A stretch of 64,000 bases of DNA from Halosolutus amylolyticus. GTDB lineage: Archaea > Halobacteriota > Halobacteria > Halobacteriales > Natrialbaceae. This document shows, in pieces, positions 33,577 through 41,956 of the stretch; within the stretch, counting starts at the first letter, position 1, and each line of letters opens with the position of its first letter. The position numbers and the translations under genes are program-made. The stretch spans positions 186,001 to 250,000 of the forward strand of contig NZ_JALIQP010000004.1 in the NCBI RefSeq assembly GCF_023566055.1. Reading direction: 5' to 3'. The notes beneath the pieces are model-generated. The model worked only from the letters and a program-made list of their open reading frames with translations. It was not told the DNA's origin and searched no databases.

Positions 33577-35244
33577 ATGAACGTCGATCTCGATCGCTTC
33601 GACTCGCGCCGATCGACCGTCTACGCGAACCGCGGGATGGTCGCGACGAGCCAGCCACTCGCCGCGGAGGCGGGCGTGTCGATCCTCCGGGAGGGTGGAA
33701 ACGCGTTCGACGCCGCGGTGGCGACGGCGGCGGCGCTCAACGTCGTCGAACCGACCTCGACCGGTCTGGGCGGGGACGTCTTCGCGCTCTACCGGACCGC
33801 CGACGGCGAGGTGGGGGCGATGCGATCGTGTGGGGCCGCGCCGGCCGAGGCGACGATCGAGAACGTACGGAGCGCGCTCGACGCGGCGGATGCGGACACA
33901 CTCGATCGATACTATCCGGCGTCTCGGGGGTACGCCGTCGACGGCGACGCGAGCGGCGACGACCTCGAGATGCCGTTTCTGGGCCCCCACGCGGTGACGG
34001 TTCCCGGGACTGCCCGCGGCTGGGAGGCGACGATCCGTGAACTCGGTCGGAAGACGCTCGGCGAGGTGCTCCAGCCCGCGATCGAGTACGCGACCGAGGG
34101 GTATCCCGTCTCGCCGGTGATCGCGCACTACTGGCAGGGGGCCGAGAATCTCTTCCGGGACGAACACGCCCGCGAGGCGTACCTTTTCGACGGCGAGAGC
34201 CCCGACCCGGGCCAGACGGTGACCCTCCCTCGGCTGGGCGAGTCCCTGCAACAAATCGCCGAGGAGGGCGCGGACGCGTTCTACGAGGGTCCGATCGCCG
34301 ACGCGATCGTCGAGGAGATCCAGTCCGCGGGCGGGTTCATGGACCACGACGACCTCGAGTCCTTCGAACCCGAGTTTGTCGACCCCGTCAGCACCACCTA
34401 CAACGGGGCCGAGGTGTACGAACTGCCGCCGAACAACCAGGGGCTGATCGCGCTCGAGGCGCTGAACATCGCCGAGGCGATCGGTGCGGGCGATCACGAC
34501 TACGACTCGCCCGAGCGGGTCCACGCCTTCGCGGAGGCGACGAAACTCGCGTTTGTCGACGGCCACCACTACGTCACGGATCCCACCTACGAGGACGTTC
34601 CGCCGCTCGCCGACGAATCGTACGCGCGAGAACGGGCGCAGGCGATCGGCGAGACGCCGATCCAGGATCCCGCGGTCGGCGTGCCGAACGCGCACGCGGA
34701 GGACACGGACACCGTCTTGCTCACCGTCGGCGACGAGGAAGGGAACCTCGTCTCCTACATCAACTCCCGCTTCGCCGGCTTCGGGAGCGGACTCGTCGCC
34801 GGCGAGACGGGGATCGCGCTCCAGAACCGCGGGGCCTCGTTCTCGCTCGACCTGTCCCACCCGAACAGCCTCGAACCGGGGAAACGACCGTTCCACACGC
34901 TGGTGCCCGCGATCGCGAAACTGGACGCGGACGACTGGATGGCCTTCGGCGTCATGGGCGGGTACATGCAACCGCAGGGCCACGTCCAGGTGCTTTCGAA
35001 CATCGTCGATTACGGGATGGATCCGCAGGCGGCGCTCGACGCGCCTCGCTGGCGGTACCGCGAGGACGGGACGCTCGGCGTCGAGGAACGGCTCCCGAAC
35101 GCGGCGAAACTGGCCCGCAAGGGCCACGACGTCTCCGTCCTCCCGCCGGTCATGTTCGGCGGCGCCCAGCTGGTCCGCCGGCGGGGCGAGACGCTCACCG
35201 GTGCGACCGAACCCCGGAAAGACGGCACCCCGATCGGCTACTGA
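33577..35244 (+). CDS. Gamma-glutamyltransferase family protein
   Basis: The 555-residue protein is a GGT-family hydrolase: VATSQPLAAEAGVSILREGGNAFDAAVA (about 22-49), GLGGDVFALYR, and LPPNNQGLIALEALN. The autocleavage/catalytic region DTDTVLLTVGDEEGN sits near residue 370. Here the second Thr is the likely nucleophile and is followed by Val rather than the usual TTH. C-terminal GGYMQPQGHVQVLSNIVDYG is typical. It should hydrolyse or transfer a gamma-glutamyl group; haloarchaea make gamma-glutamylcysteine, a possible substrate. No signal peptide is seen. The start is ATG 33577, not the preceding GTG at 33571. Confidence 0.92.
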   Translation: MNVDLDRFDSRRSTVYANRGMVATSQPLAAEAGVSILREGGNAFDAAVATAAALNVVEPTSTGLGGDVFALYRTADGEVGAMRSCGAAPAEATIENVRSALDAADADTLDRYYPASRGYAVDGDASGDDLEMPFLGPHAVTVPGTARGWEATIRELGRKTLGEVLQPAIEYATEGYPVSPVIAHYWQGAENLFRDEHAREAYLFDGESPDPGQTVTLPRLGESLQQIAEEGADAFYEGPIADAIVEEIQSAGGFMDHDDLESFEPEFVDPVSTTYNGAEVYELPPNNQGLIALEALNIAEAIGAGDHDYDSPERVHAFAEATKLAFVDGHHYVTDPTYEDVPPLADESYARERAQAIGETPIQDPAVGVPNAHAEDTDTVLLTVGDEEGNLVSYINSRFAGFGSGLVAGETGIALQNRGASFSLDLSHPNSLEPGKRPFHTLVPAIAKLDADDWMAFGVMGGYMQPQGHVQVLSNIVDYGMDPQAALDAPRWRYREDGTLGVEERLPNAAKLARKGHDVSVLPPVMFGGAQLVRRRGETLTGATEPRKDGTPIGY

Positions 35245-35316
35245 TCGGCTCGACGACCGATCAGAAAAGCTGAAAATCGACGCGAGGTTTTTACGTGCAC
35301 CCCTCTCAGCGAGGAT

Positions 35317-38300
35317 ATGAACAGCGGTCTGGCGAGTCCGGAGCCGATCCCGGTGTGCGTCCTCGTCGTCGGTTCGGGGGACTGGGCCCGGCGGGTCTCG
35401 GCGGCGTTCGAGGACGACGAGATCACGATCAGCGGTCCCATCGCGGACGTCGACGACGCCGACCTCGCCGCGGCGGATTGCGTCCTCACGGACGACCGGG
35501 CCGTCCTCCCGGCCGTGGAATCGAAACCGGTGCTCTTCGTCGTCGATCCCGACGCCGACCGCGACGACGATCCCTTCGACGACGCCACCGACGTCGTCGC
35601 GACGCCGACGCTCGAGGACCCGTCGCTGCTCGCAAACCGACTCCGGCAGACGATCGAGTTTCACTCGACACGGGCGGCCGTCGAGCGTCGCGAGGAGTGG
35701 TTTCGCGCGCTCATCGAACGATCGTCGGACCTGCTCGCCGTTCTCTCGGCGTCGGGGCGGGTGACGTACGTCAGCCCGTCCGTAGAGCGGGTCGTCGGCG
35801 CCGAACCGACCGACCTGCTCGGGGACCACGTGATCGACGCCGTCCATCCCGACGACAGGGTCGACGTCGTCCAGGCGTTCGAGGCGGTCTGTGCGGACGA
35901 CCTCGGCGCGTCGCGAACCGTCGAGTACCGGTACCGGGACGACGACGACACCTGGGGCGTCTACGAGGCCGTGCTGACGAACCGGCTCGACGACCCGGTC
36001 GTCGGTGGCGTAATCGCCTCGATACGAGACGTGACGCAGTTCCACCGGGTTCAACAGGAACTCGGCGAGTCGTTCGAGCGGGTGACGGACGCGTTCTTCG
36101 CGCTCGACACCGAGTTCCGCTTTACCTACGTCAACGATCGAGCGGGGGAACTGATCGAGTTCGAGCCCGAGGAACTGGTCGGCCGGGAGTTCCTCGACGT
36201 GTTTCCCGGCATGCGAGGGACGGCGTTCGAGGAGCAGTCGCTCGAGGCGATGACCGAACAGGAGCCCCGCACGCTCGAACGGTACTACGACCCCTACGAC
36301 ATGTGGGTCGAGGCGCGGATCTACCCCTCCCGATCGGGCATCTCGGTCTACTTCCGCGACATCACGGACCGGGTCGAACGCGAGCGTGAACTCTCGGAGC
36401 GGACCGAACGGCTCCAGACCCTCGTCGAGAACGCCCCGATCATTCTCTACGTCCTCGACGAGGACGGCACGTTCACGCTCTCGGAGGGGCGGGGCCTCGA
36501 TAACGTCGGCATCGAACCGTCCGAGGTGGTCGGCGACACGATCTTCGAGGTGTTCGAGGACTATCCCGACATCCGGGAGGACGCGAGACGCGCCCTCGAG
36601 GGCGAGTCGGTCCACTGCCAGCGACGGGTCCGCGATCGCGTCTTCGAAAGCTGGTACCGGCCGATCACCACGGACGGGACGGTCGATCGGGTCATCGGCG
36701 TCGCGGTCGACGTCACCGAGCGGGTCCAGTACCAGGAGACGCTGAACGCCCTCCACGAGGCGACGAGTCACCTGCTCACGGTCGAATCCAAACAGGCCGC
36801 GTGCGAGTACATCGTCGACGTCGCGACCGAGGTCCTCGACATCGACAGCGTCGTCTACCGGTTCGACGAGCAGCACAACGAACTCGTTCCGGCGGCGTAC
36901 TCGTCCGCGTTCGAGACGACGATCGGGTCGCCGCGCCGTCTCGGGCCCGACGAGGGACTGGCGTGGCAGACGTTCGTCGAGGGACACCCGCGCGTCGTCG
37001 ACGACGTCGACGGCACCGACCGGTGGTTCGACGCGGCGACCGTCCGGAGCGCGCTCTACGTCCCGCTGGGCGAACACGGCGTGCTCGTGGCACTCTCGCC
37101 CGATTCGAACGCGTACGACGAGGAGACCGTCGAACTCGCGGACCTGTTCGCGACGACGGCCGAGGCCGCACTCGACCGGATCGGCCGGACCAGTCGACTC
37201 CACGACCACGAGCGCGAACTCAAACAGCAGAACATCCACCTCGAGCGACTGAACCACGCCAACCAGGTCCGCCAGGACATCGAACAGCTCCTCCTGATGG
37301 CCGACTCCCGGAGCGAGATCGAGGCGGGGATCTGCGACAGGCTGGCCGACCTCGACTCCTGTTCGATGGCCTGGATCGGCGAACCCGACCCGAGCGGGAA
37401 CCGGATCCGTTCGCGGTCCGTCGCGGGACTCGATCGGGGCTATCTCGACTCGGTTACGGTGACGACCGTCGACGACTCGGCCGCCGAACCCGCCGGTCGG
37501 ACCGCACGGACCCGGACGCCGACCTACGTCGAAAACGTCGCCGACGCGGTCCGGGACGGTGCCTGGCGTGCCGACGCCCTCTCACGGAACTTCCAGTCGG
37601 TGTACGCCGTCCCGCTCGTCTACGACGACTTCCTCTACGGCGTACTCACGATATACGGCGAGGACCGGGACGTCTTCGACGAAACGTTCCGGTCGACGCT
37701 TTCGGAACTCGGTGAAACCATCGCGTACGCGATCGACGCGGTCAAGCGCAAGAACGCGTTGCTGGACGACGAGCGGACGGAGATCGAACTGGAACTCGAG
37801 GAGGAGTCGATCCTGTGTCGGCTCGCGGCCCGACTCGACACGCGCCTGACCTTCGAGGGGGCGACGTCACGAGCGGACGGGTCGACGATCGTGTTCGTCG
37901 CCGCCGACCGGTCGATCGACGCCGCCGACCTCGACGACGCGGTAGCGGACGTCGACGGCATCGACCGCGTAGCGATCATCGCGGAGACGGCGGACCAGAC
38001 GCTGGTGCAACTCCAGTTCGCCGAGTCGTTCCTCGGGTCGATCGTCGACGCTCACGGTGCCACGTTGCGGTCGTTCACGACCGACGGGACGACGGCTCGC
38101 GCGATCGTCGACGTGCCGGACGCGATCGAGATCCGCGAGGTGCTGTCGGACGTCGAACGCCACGGGCTCCCGGTATCGATGGTCGCCCGTCGCGAACAGC
38201 CGACGGTCGAAGAGACGACGCTCGACGCTCGGAGTCGCAACGCCCTGCTCGAGACGCTTACCGATCGCCAGCGTGAAGTCGTCCAGACCGCCTACCACGG

Positions 38301-38454
38301 CGGGTTCTTCGAGTGGCCCCGCGAGACGACCGGCGAGGAGATCGCCGAGTCGCTCGACATTTCGCCGCCGGCGTTTCACAAACACGTCCGGACCGTCGAG
38401 GAAAAACTCCTCGCGGCGCTGTTCGATAGCACGAGCGGTGTTCCAGAGGGTTAA
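35317..38454 (+). CDS. Large multi-PAS/GAF HTH-10 regulator (Bat-like)
   Basis: The 1045-residue protein combines a receiver-like N-terminus (about 12-115, no clear phospho-Asp) with about three PAS domains (roughly 128-475) and two GAF-type domains (roughly 480-810). A bacterio-opsin-activator-type region follows (about 820-975), then a C-terminal HTH-10 (about 985-1035; LTDRQREVVQTAYHGGFFEWPRETTGEEIAESLDIS). It is a one-component sensor and DNA-binding regulator of the Bat family. TTTTTA about 28 bases upstream supports the start. The PAS/GAF ligands are unknown. A HalOD1 protein follows about 108 bases downstream. Confidence 0.92.
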   Translation: MNSGLASPEPIPVCVLVVGSGDWARRVSAAFEDDEITISGPIADVDDADLAAADCVLTDDRAVLPAVESKPVLFVVDPDADRDDDPFDDATDVVATPTLEDPSLLANRLRQTIEFHSTRAAVERREEWFRALIERSSDLLAVLSASGRVTYVSPSVERVVGAEPTDLLGDHVIDAVHPDDRVDVVQAFEAVCADDLGASRTVEYRYRDDDDTWGVYEAVLTNRLDDPVVGGVIASIRDVTQFHRVQQELGESFERVTDAFFALDTEFRFTYVNDRAGELIEFEPEELVGREFLDVFPGMRGTAFEEQSLEAMTEQEPRTLERYYDPYDMWVEARIYPSRSGISVYFRDITDRVERERELSERTERLQTLVENAPIILYVLDEDGTFTLSEGRGLDNVGIEPSEVVGDTIFEVFEDYPDIREDARRALEGESVHCQRRVRDRVFESWYRPITTDGTVDRVIGVAVDVTERVQYQETLNALHEATSHLLTVESKQAACEYIVDVATEVLDIDSVVYRFDEQHNELVPAAYSSAFETTIGSPRRLGPDEGLAWQTFVEGHPRVVDDVDGTDRWFDAATVRSALYVPLGEHGVLVALSPDSNAYDEETVELADLFATTAEAALDRIGRTSRLHDHERELKQQNIHLERLNHANQVRQDIEQLLLMADSRSEIEAGICDRLADLDSCSMAWIGEPDPSGNRIRSRSVAGLDRGYLDSVTVTTVDDSAAEPAGRTARTRTPTYVENVADAVRDGAWRADALSRNFQSVYAVPLVYDDFLYGVLTIYGEDRDVFDETFRSTLSELGETIAYAIDAVKRKNALLDDERTEIELELEEESILCRLAARLDTRLTFEGATSRADGSTIVFVAADRSIDAADLDDAVADVDGIDRVAIIAETADQTLVQLQFAESFLGSIVDAHGATLRSFTTDGTTARAIVDVPDAIEIREVLSDVERHGLPVSMVARREQPTVEETTLDARSRNALLETLTDRQREVVQTAYHGGFFEWPRETTGEEIAESLDISPPAFHKHVRTVEEKLLAALFDSTSGVPEG

Positions 38455-38561
38455 AGACTTAACCCCCGCTCGAAACTCGGCTTACACAGTTAACGATCAA
38501 TCTCTTTGCACCGAGTCCCAAACAGTTCGATTGTCTTCCAGCGTATGGGGGTACCTATCCA

Positions 38562-38861
38562 ATGACCGAAATGACTTCACGATCGCCGTCGATATCGACC
38601 GAGGAACAGTATGCCGTCCAGTACGATCGACTCGACGACGAACCACTCAGTGTCGCCGTCGCGGATGCCGTCGCGACGTTCTGTAACGTCGACGTTACCG
38701 AACTCGACCCGCTTCACTACGCGATCAACGCTGACGCTCTCGAACGACTCTTCGAGCCGCGGGCGGACGGGTTGCGATCGGGGGGGTCCGTAACCTTCGA
38801 ATACAACGATTGTCTGGTCACTGTCGATTCTAACGGCGAAATCAGAGTCGCCGACGCGTAA
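38562..38861 (+). CDS. HalOD1 output-domain protein, second copy
   Basis: The 99-residue protein shares with 26129-26431 the pattern SVAVADAVATFCNVDVTELDPLHYAINADALERLFEP followed by VTFEYNDCLVTVDSNGEIRV, the HalOD1 layout. It follows the large HTH-10 regulator on the same strand and may work with it. Single HalOD1 proteins have no established function. The N-terminal part MTEMTSRSPSISTEEQYAVQ is a short variable tail. Confidence 0.85.
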   Translation: MTEMTSRSPSISTEEQYAVQYDRLDDEPLSVAVADAVATFCNVDVTELDPLHYAINADALERLFEPRADGLRSGGSVTFEYNDCLVTVDSNGEIRVADA

Positions 38862-38986
38862 GACGCGTTTTTCGTATTCATTTCTCGCTGTTCGGTGCGG
38901 TTACTGGGTGGTGTATAAACACATTATATTGTAATTATCCACCACCCACAATCGATTTATAGGAAGCTCGTGTACGATTGTCAACC

Positions 38987-39094
38987 ATGGCAGATCAACG
39001 CACGCAGACGATGAAAGACGTCAGCCACACGCCGCCGAGCGGGGACTCCGTTACCAACGTGTGGCACCGGGGCGACGAATCCCACCCCGAGTGA
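38987..39094 (+). CDS. Tiny protein, 35 residues
   Basis: The frame MADQRTQTMKDVSHTPPSG, ending HRGDESHPE, is supported by GATTTATAGG about 33 bases upstream, the right place for an archaeal TATA box and leaderless start. It contains several His residues and no membrane segment. The stop is 15 bases before the convergent LolA-like gene's stop. It could be a genuine micro-protein or simply a promoter with a chance frame. Confidence 0.45.
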   Translation: MADQRTQTMKDVSHTPPSGDSVTNVWHRGDESHPE

Positions 39095-39109
39095 CCGTCC
39101 GGGGCCGAC

Positions 39110-40261
39110 TCACCGACAGTCGATCGAAGTAGCGATCGCGAGCAACGCGTCGACGCCGAGCGGTGCACTGACGTCGTAGTACTGACCGCCACACGTCCAG
39201 ACGAGCGTCGACATCGTCGGGAACTCGATGTGGGTCGCATCGATCGGGCCGACGGCCTCCGCGACGACCTCCCCGTACTCGAGCACGTCTAGTTCTTCGG
39301 TCGCCGTCTCGACGTAGATCGTCTTCTGCGGATCGTCCTCGTGCTCGTAGAACAGTGCCACGGCCGAGCCGTCGTCCTCGACGGTGACGTCGCGTCGTTC
39401 GTACTCCGCCGGTACCCGCGGGTCCGGGACGGACACCGACGCCGACGCCGCCGCGTCGGCCGGGGATTCGACCGTCGTCAGGTTCGCCGGCTCCGCCACC
39501 GTCGCGTTGGCCGGCGGTTCGAAGGCGAACCGATCGTCCGCGGGATCCGCGTCCAGTTTCAGTTCGTCGTACTCGACCGTGATCGTCGTCGGTTCGCTGC
39601 CGGGTCCGTCGAGTTCGATCCGCTGTTTGACCGGGAAGGACGTCTCCCGATCGATCCACCACCGCTCCCGCGTGATCGTCCGCTCGCCCGTCGCGTTCTC
39701 GCCGTAGGAAAGCGGGAGTACGTACTCGGTGTCGCCCACCTGCAGGCCGATCGAGCGTTCGATCGGCCGCTCGTCCGTCGCGTTCAACTCGACGACGTGG
39801 GTCTCCCACTGGCCGATCGTTTCGGTGCCCTGGTACGCGACGTCGTAACCCTCGAGTAGTTCGTCCGCGTCGGTCGCCCCCGATTCGGGCCCCTCGACCG
39901 GCCCCTCGTACCGCATCGCCGTGTCGTCCTCGGCGTCGTAGGTCCAGGTTTCGGACCCGTTACTGACGATCAGATCGCCCGGCGCTTCCGGCCCCGACGC
40001 CTCCAGGACCTCGCTCCGGTGCTCCATGGGAGGCCGCTCCCAGACCCGGACGGTCGTCGAGACGGTCCCGTTGCTCGCGTTCACCGTCGTGGTCCGCACC
40101 CCCTGCAGGCCGTCGACGGTCGCTCGTTCGTCGATCGCCGACTCGATCAGTTCGGTCCCGTCCGGCTCGCGATCGTCCCCGACGGGCATCGTACAGCCCG
40201 CCAGCACGAGCGCCAGCGCCGTGACGACGACTGCGGCTACCCGGACCCCACGCGTTTCCAT
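39110..40261 (-). CDS. LolA-like lipoprotein
   Basis: The 383-residue protein has a lipobox after a hydrophobic signal (VVVTALALVLAGC, Cys23). It then has an outer-membrane lipoprotein-sorting LolA-like beta-sheet domain (ELIESAIDERATVDGLQGVRTTTV ... WTYDAEDDTAMRYEG ... WIDRETSFPVKQRIEL). A C-terminal domain (DPRVPAEYERRDVTVEDDGSAV ... VWTCGGQYYDV) resembles an anti-sigma/RseB-like or DUF4367-type part. Haloarchaea lack an outer membrane, so the domain likely binds lipids or surface proteins at the cell surface. It stands alone, convergent with the tiny gene. Confidence 0.85.
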   Translation of the reverse strand: METRGVRVAAVVVTALALVLAGCTMPVGDDREPDGTELIESAIDERATVDGLQGVRTTTVNASNGTVSTTVRVWERPPMEHRSEVLEASGPEAPGDLIVSNGSETWTYDAEDDTAMRYEGPVEGPESGATDADELLEGYDVAYQGTETIGQWETHVVELNATDERPIERSIGLQVGDTEYVLPLSYGENATGERTITRERWWIDRETSFPVKQRIELDGPGSEPTTITVEYDELKLDADPADDRFAFEPPANATVAEPANLTTVESPADAAASASVSVPDPRVPAEYERRDVTVEDDGSAVALFYEHEDDPQKTIYVETATEELDVLEYGEVVAEAVGPIDATHIEFPTMSTLVWTCGGQYYDVSAPLGVDALLAIATSIDCR

Positions 40262-40384
40262 AGCGATCGCTTTTCGAGTTAGTCTTCTAACTGTTTCGAT
40301 CCGTCCGACTACAGGCAGGTCCTGGACGAGCGCGCCCTGTCCAGCAAACCGAGCGATCGGATCCAGGATCTCTCTTGCCGCACG

Positions 40385-40566
40385 CTCGCTGGCGCTCGCG
40401 CGAGACCGACCAGGTTCTCCGCCCCCGATCGGTTTCGGCGTGGCAACCCCTCTTCGACTCGGGGCGTCTTCGAAAAGTGCCGGAAGGGCTCCGAACCGCG
40501 GAACGACTCACAGCGTTCGTCTTTCCTGACTTCACCTCGCTTCGCTCGGTGAAGACCACCGGGTTC
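40385..40566. repeat. Degraded tRNA-Met-end/hairpin repeat units (left part of array)
   Basis: The order is a hairpin with CTCGC/GCGAG (40385-40389 with 40400-40404), a spacer with AGGTTCTCCGCC, then a degenerate tRNA-Met 3' end TGCCGGAAGGGCTCCGAACC at 40478-40497. A second hairpin CTTCACC/GGTGAAG (40530-40536 with 40548-40554) is followed by ACCACCGGGTTC. The same order is seen at 41541-41693. Confidence 0.8.
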
Positions 40567-40757
40567 GGAGCGAACCGAGCATGCTTCTCAGCGTTATCAG
40601 TAGCCGGTAATATGAATTCTTTATTCAGAGTGTTTCCTGAAACGTTCGGCCGTTGGACCGGTAACTGGTTGAGCGACTAACCATGCCTGCTGTTCGTCGA
40701 TGCAAAAGGATTTCTCGCCCCAACAGACTTATTGCGCTATATTGCGTTCTATTACAT

Positions 40758-41078
40758 ATGCCAATCAGCATCGACCGATTCGACGAAGAACCCGTGGACG
40801 CACTCGATATCCAGGAAGGGACGCACCCGTATCGACTACTGCGATTCCTCGCGGCCCACAGCGATCAGGCGTTCACGCAGACGGAACTCCACGAAGCGAC
40901 CGGCATCAAGCGCGGGAGCGTCGGCGCTGCACTCTCCCGCCTTGAGGATCGTGGCCTCGTTCGCCACCGCGGCCGATACTGGGCCATCGCCGAGGACGAC
41001 CGTCTCGCCTCCTACGCTGCACAGACGAACGCCAGTTCCGCTTCGACGACGGACGACTACTACGGCGACGAGGAATGA
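40758..41078 (+). CDS. MarR-like HTH protein, probable antitoxin/regulator
   Basis: The 106-residue protein has a winged-helix core (PYRLLRFLAAHSDQAFTQTELHEATGIKRGSVGAALSRLEDRGLVRHRGRYWAI) and an acidic tail. It overlaps the next gene by 4 bases (ATGA), and that gene encodes a MazF/PemK-like protein. This is the arrangement of a type II toxin-antitoxin pair in which the HTH protein represses the operon. TTATTG about 30 bases upstream is the likely TATA-like box. The pair sits between tRNA-Met-derived repeats, so horizontal transfer is likely. Confidence 0.8.
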   Translation: MPISIDRFDEEPVDALDIQEGTHPYRLLRFLAAHSDQAFTQTELHEATGIKRGSVGAALSRLEDRGLVRHRGRYWAIAEDDRLASYAAQTNASSASTTDDYYGDEE

Positions 41079-41410
41079 CGGACGTCTACGAGCGCGGCGC
41101 GGTCGTAAAAGGCCCCGATCTTCTCGCGGACCACGACTACCGGCCATACGTTTGCCTGAGTGATCGCACACACCCGTTCCACGACGAGGAAGCGCTCTAC
41201 GCGGCGGCTACGACGACGCGACGGGCGGTTGCTATCCCGCTCACCGACGAGGACTTCATTTCGGGCGGTTTACCGAGGGAGAGCTACGTAAATCCGTGGA
41301 CAGTCGTCACGATTCGGCATGTCGACATGGAACGCGAAGAGGGACACCTTGTCGAGGCGACAACAGAGACAATCGCTACCGAAGCTGCTGGATATCTCGG
41401 TGTTCGCTAA
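41075..41410 (+). CDS. MazF/PemK-like protein, probable toxin
   Basis: The 111-residue protein has the beta-barrel pattern of MazF-type toxins: YERGAVVKGPDLLADHDYRPYVCLSDRTHPFHDEE, then AVAIPLTDEDF and a VNPWTVVTIRHVDMEREEGHLVE strand set. The usual GDVV and RP-x-VV pieces are only partly kept. If active, it would cleave RNA. It is translationally coupled to the preceding HTH gene. No experimental support is available; it could be a non-toxic relative. Confidence 0.7.
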   Translation: MTDVYERGAVVKGPDLLADHDYRPYVCLSDRTHPFHDEEALYAAATTTRRAVAIPLTDEDFISGGLPRESYVNPWTVVTIRHVDMEREEGHLVEATTETIATEAAGYLGVR

Positions 41411-41540
41411 GAGCGCCGTTTCCCATGGCTCAGCGCCCTTACGAACCCCCGATCTCTATTCAGAGGACAGACTGAATAAGGAAATCGCGCTACCAACTAC
41501 TGTTATCACTCGTCTTCGAATCGTGATGCCTGTGAGAAGC

Positions 41541-41693
41541 ATGCCCGGGGAGGGCTCCGAACCACGGAAAGACTCACTCCGTTCGTCTTTCCTGCCTTGC
41601 GCTCACGACGTTCGCGCAAGACCACCGGGTTCTCCGCCTCCCCGGCCATTTTCGGTATTGCCACTCGTCCTTGACTCGTGGCGTCGTTGAAAA
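41541..41693. repeat. tRNA-Met-end/hairpin repeat unit next to tRNA-Met
   Basis: It begins with a 23-base exact copy (41541-41563) of the tRNA-Met 3' end at 41693-41715. A leader GAAAGACTCACTCC and a hairpin CTTGCGC/GCGCAAG (41596-41602 with 41614-41620) follow. Then come ACCACCGGGTTCTCCGCC and a spacer, and the real tRNA follows. The period is about 152 bases. Confidence 0.85.
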
Positions 41694-41844
41694 TGCCCGG
41701 GGAGGGCTCCGAACCCTCGATCTCCGCATGTCCCAGGTCCGAGGCTCGGCAGTCCTCTACGGGACACGGAGGCTTCCAAGGCGTACCGCACCGAATCTCT
41801 GAACCCTATGAGTGCGGCGCTATGTCCAGCTAAGCCACCCGGGC
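41694..41844 (-). tRNA. Elongator tRNA-Met (CAT) with a 77-base intron
   Basis: Read on the minus strand, the 5' acceptor GCCCGGG (41838-41844) pairs with CCCGGGC (41695-41701). The anticodon stem CCGCA/TGCGG flanks loop CT-CAT-A-A, giving anticodon CAT. The T-arm GAGGG-TTCGGAG-CCCTC is canonical. An intron of about 77 bases (41730-41806) interrupts after position 37, where archaeal introns are excised at a bulge-helix-bulge. Haloarchaeal elongator tRNA-Met genes are known to carry such introns. The exons total 74 bases; CCA is not encoded. Confidence 0.93.
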
Positions 41845-41956
41845 TCGTTCTCCCGTAGTGCGGTGCTATTCTTTAAGCTTCTCATTCGAGACCGTCGTGG
41901 GAAGTGGAGTCACAGCTACCCACGGATTTATGGCAGGGCCATACGAACTGCGGGGC

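Noticed and set aside
33547-37257. Minus-strand frame of about 1236 codons
   Set aside because: It lies exactly antisense to the gamma-glutamyltransferase and HTH-10 regulator genes, which have clear family motifs; long shadow frames are expected at this GC content.
40262-40757. A possible protein gene in the LolA-TA gap (plus-strand frame at 40375-40680)
   Set aside because: The region is mostly the tRNA-derived repeat array; the frame crosses two hairpins and a tRNA-end copy and lacks a conserved start.
41521-41700. Second tRNA-Met gene
   Set aside because: Only the 3' 23 bases of the tRNA are repeated; no D-arm or anticodon arm exists in the copy.
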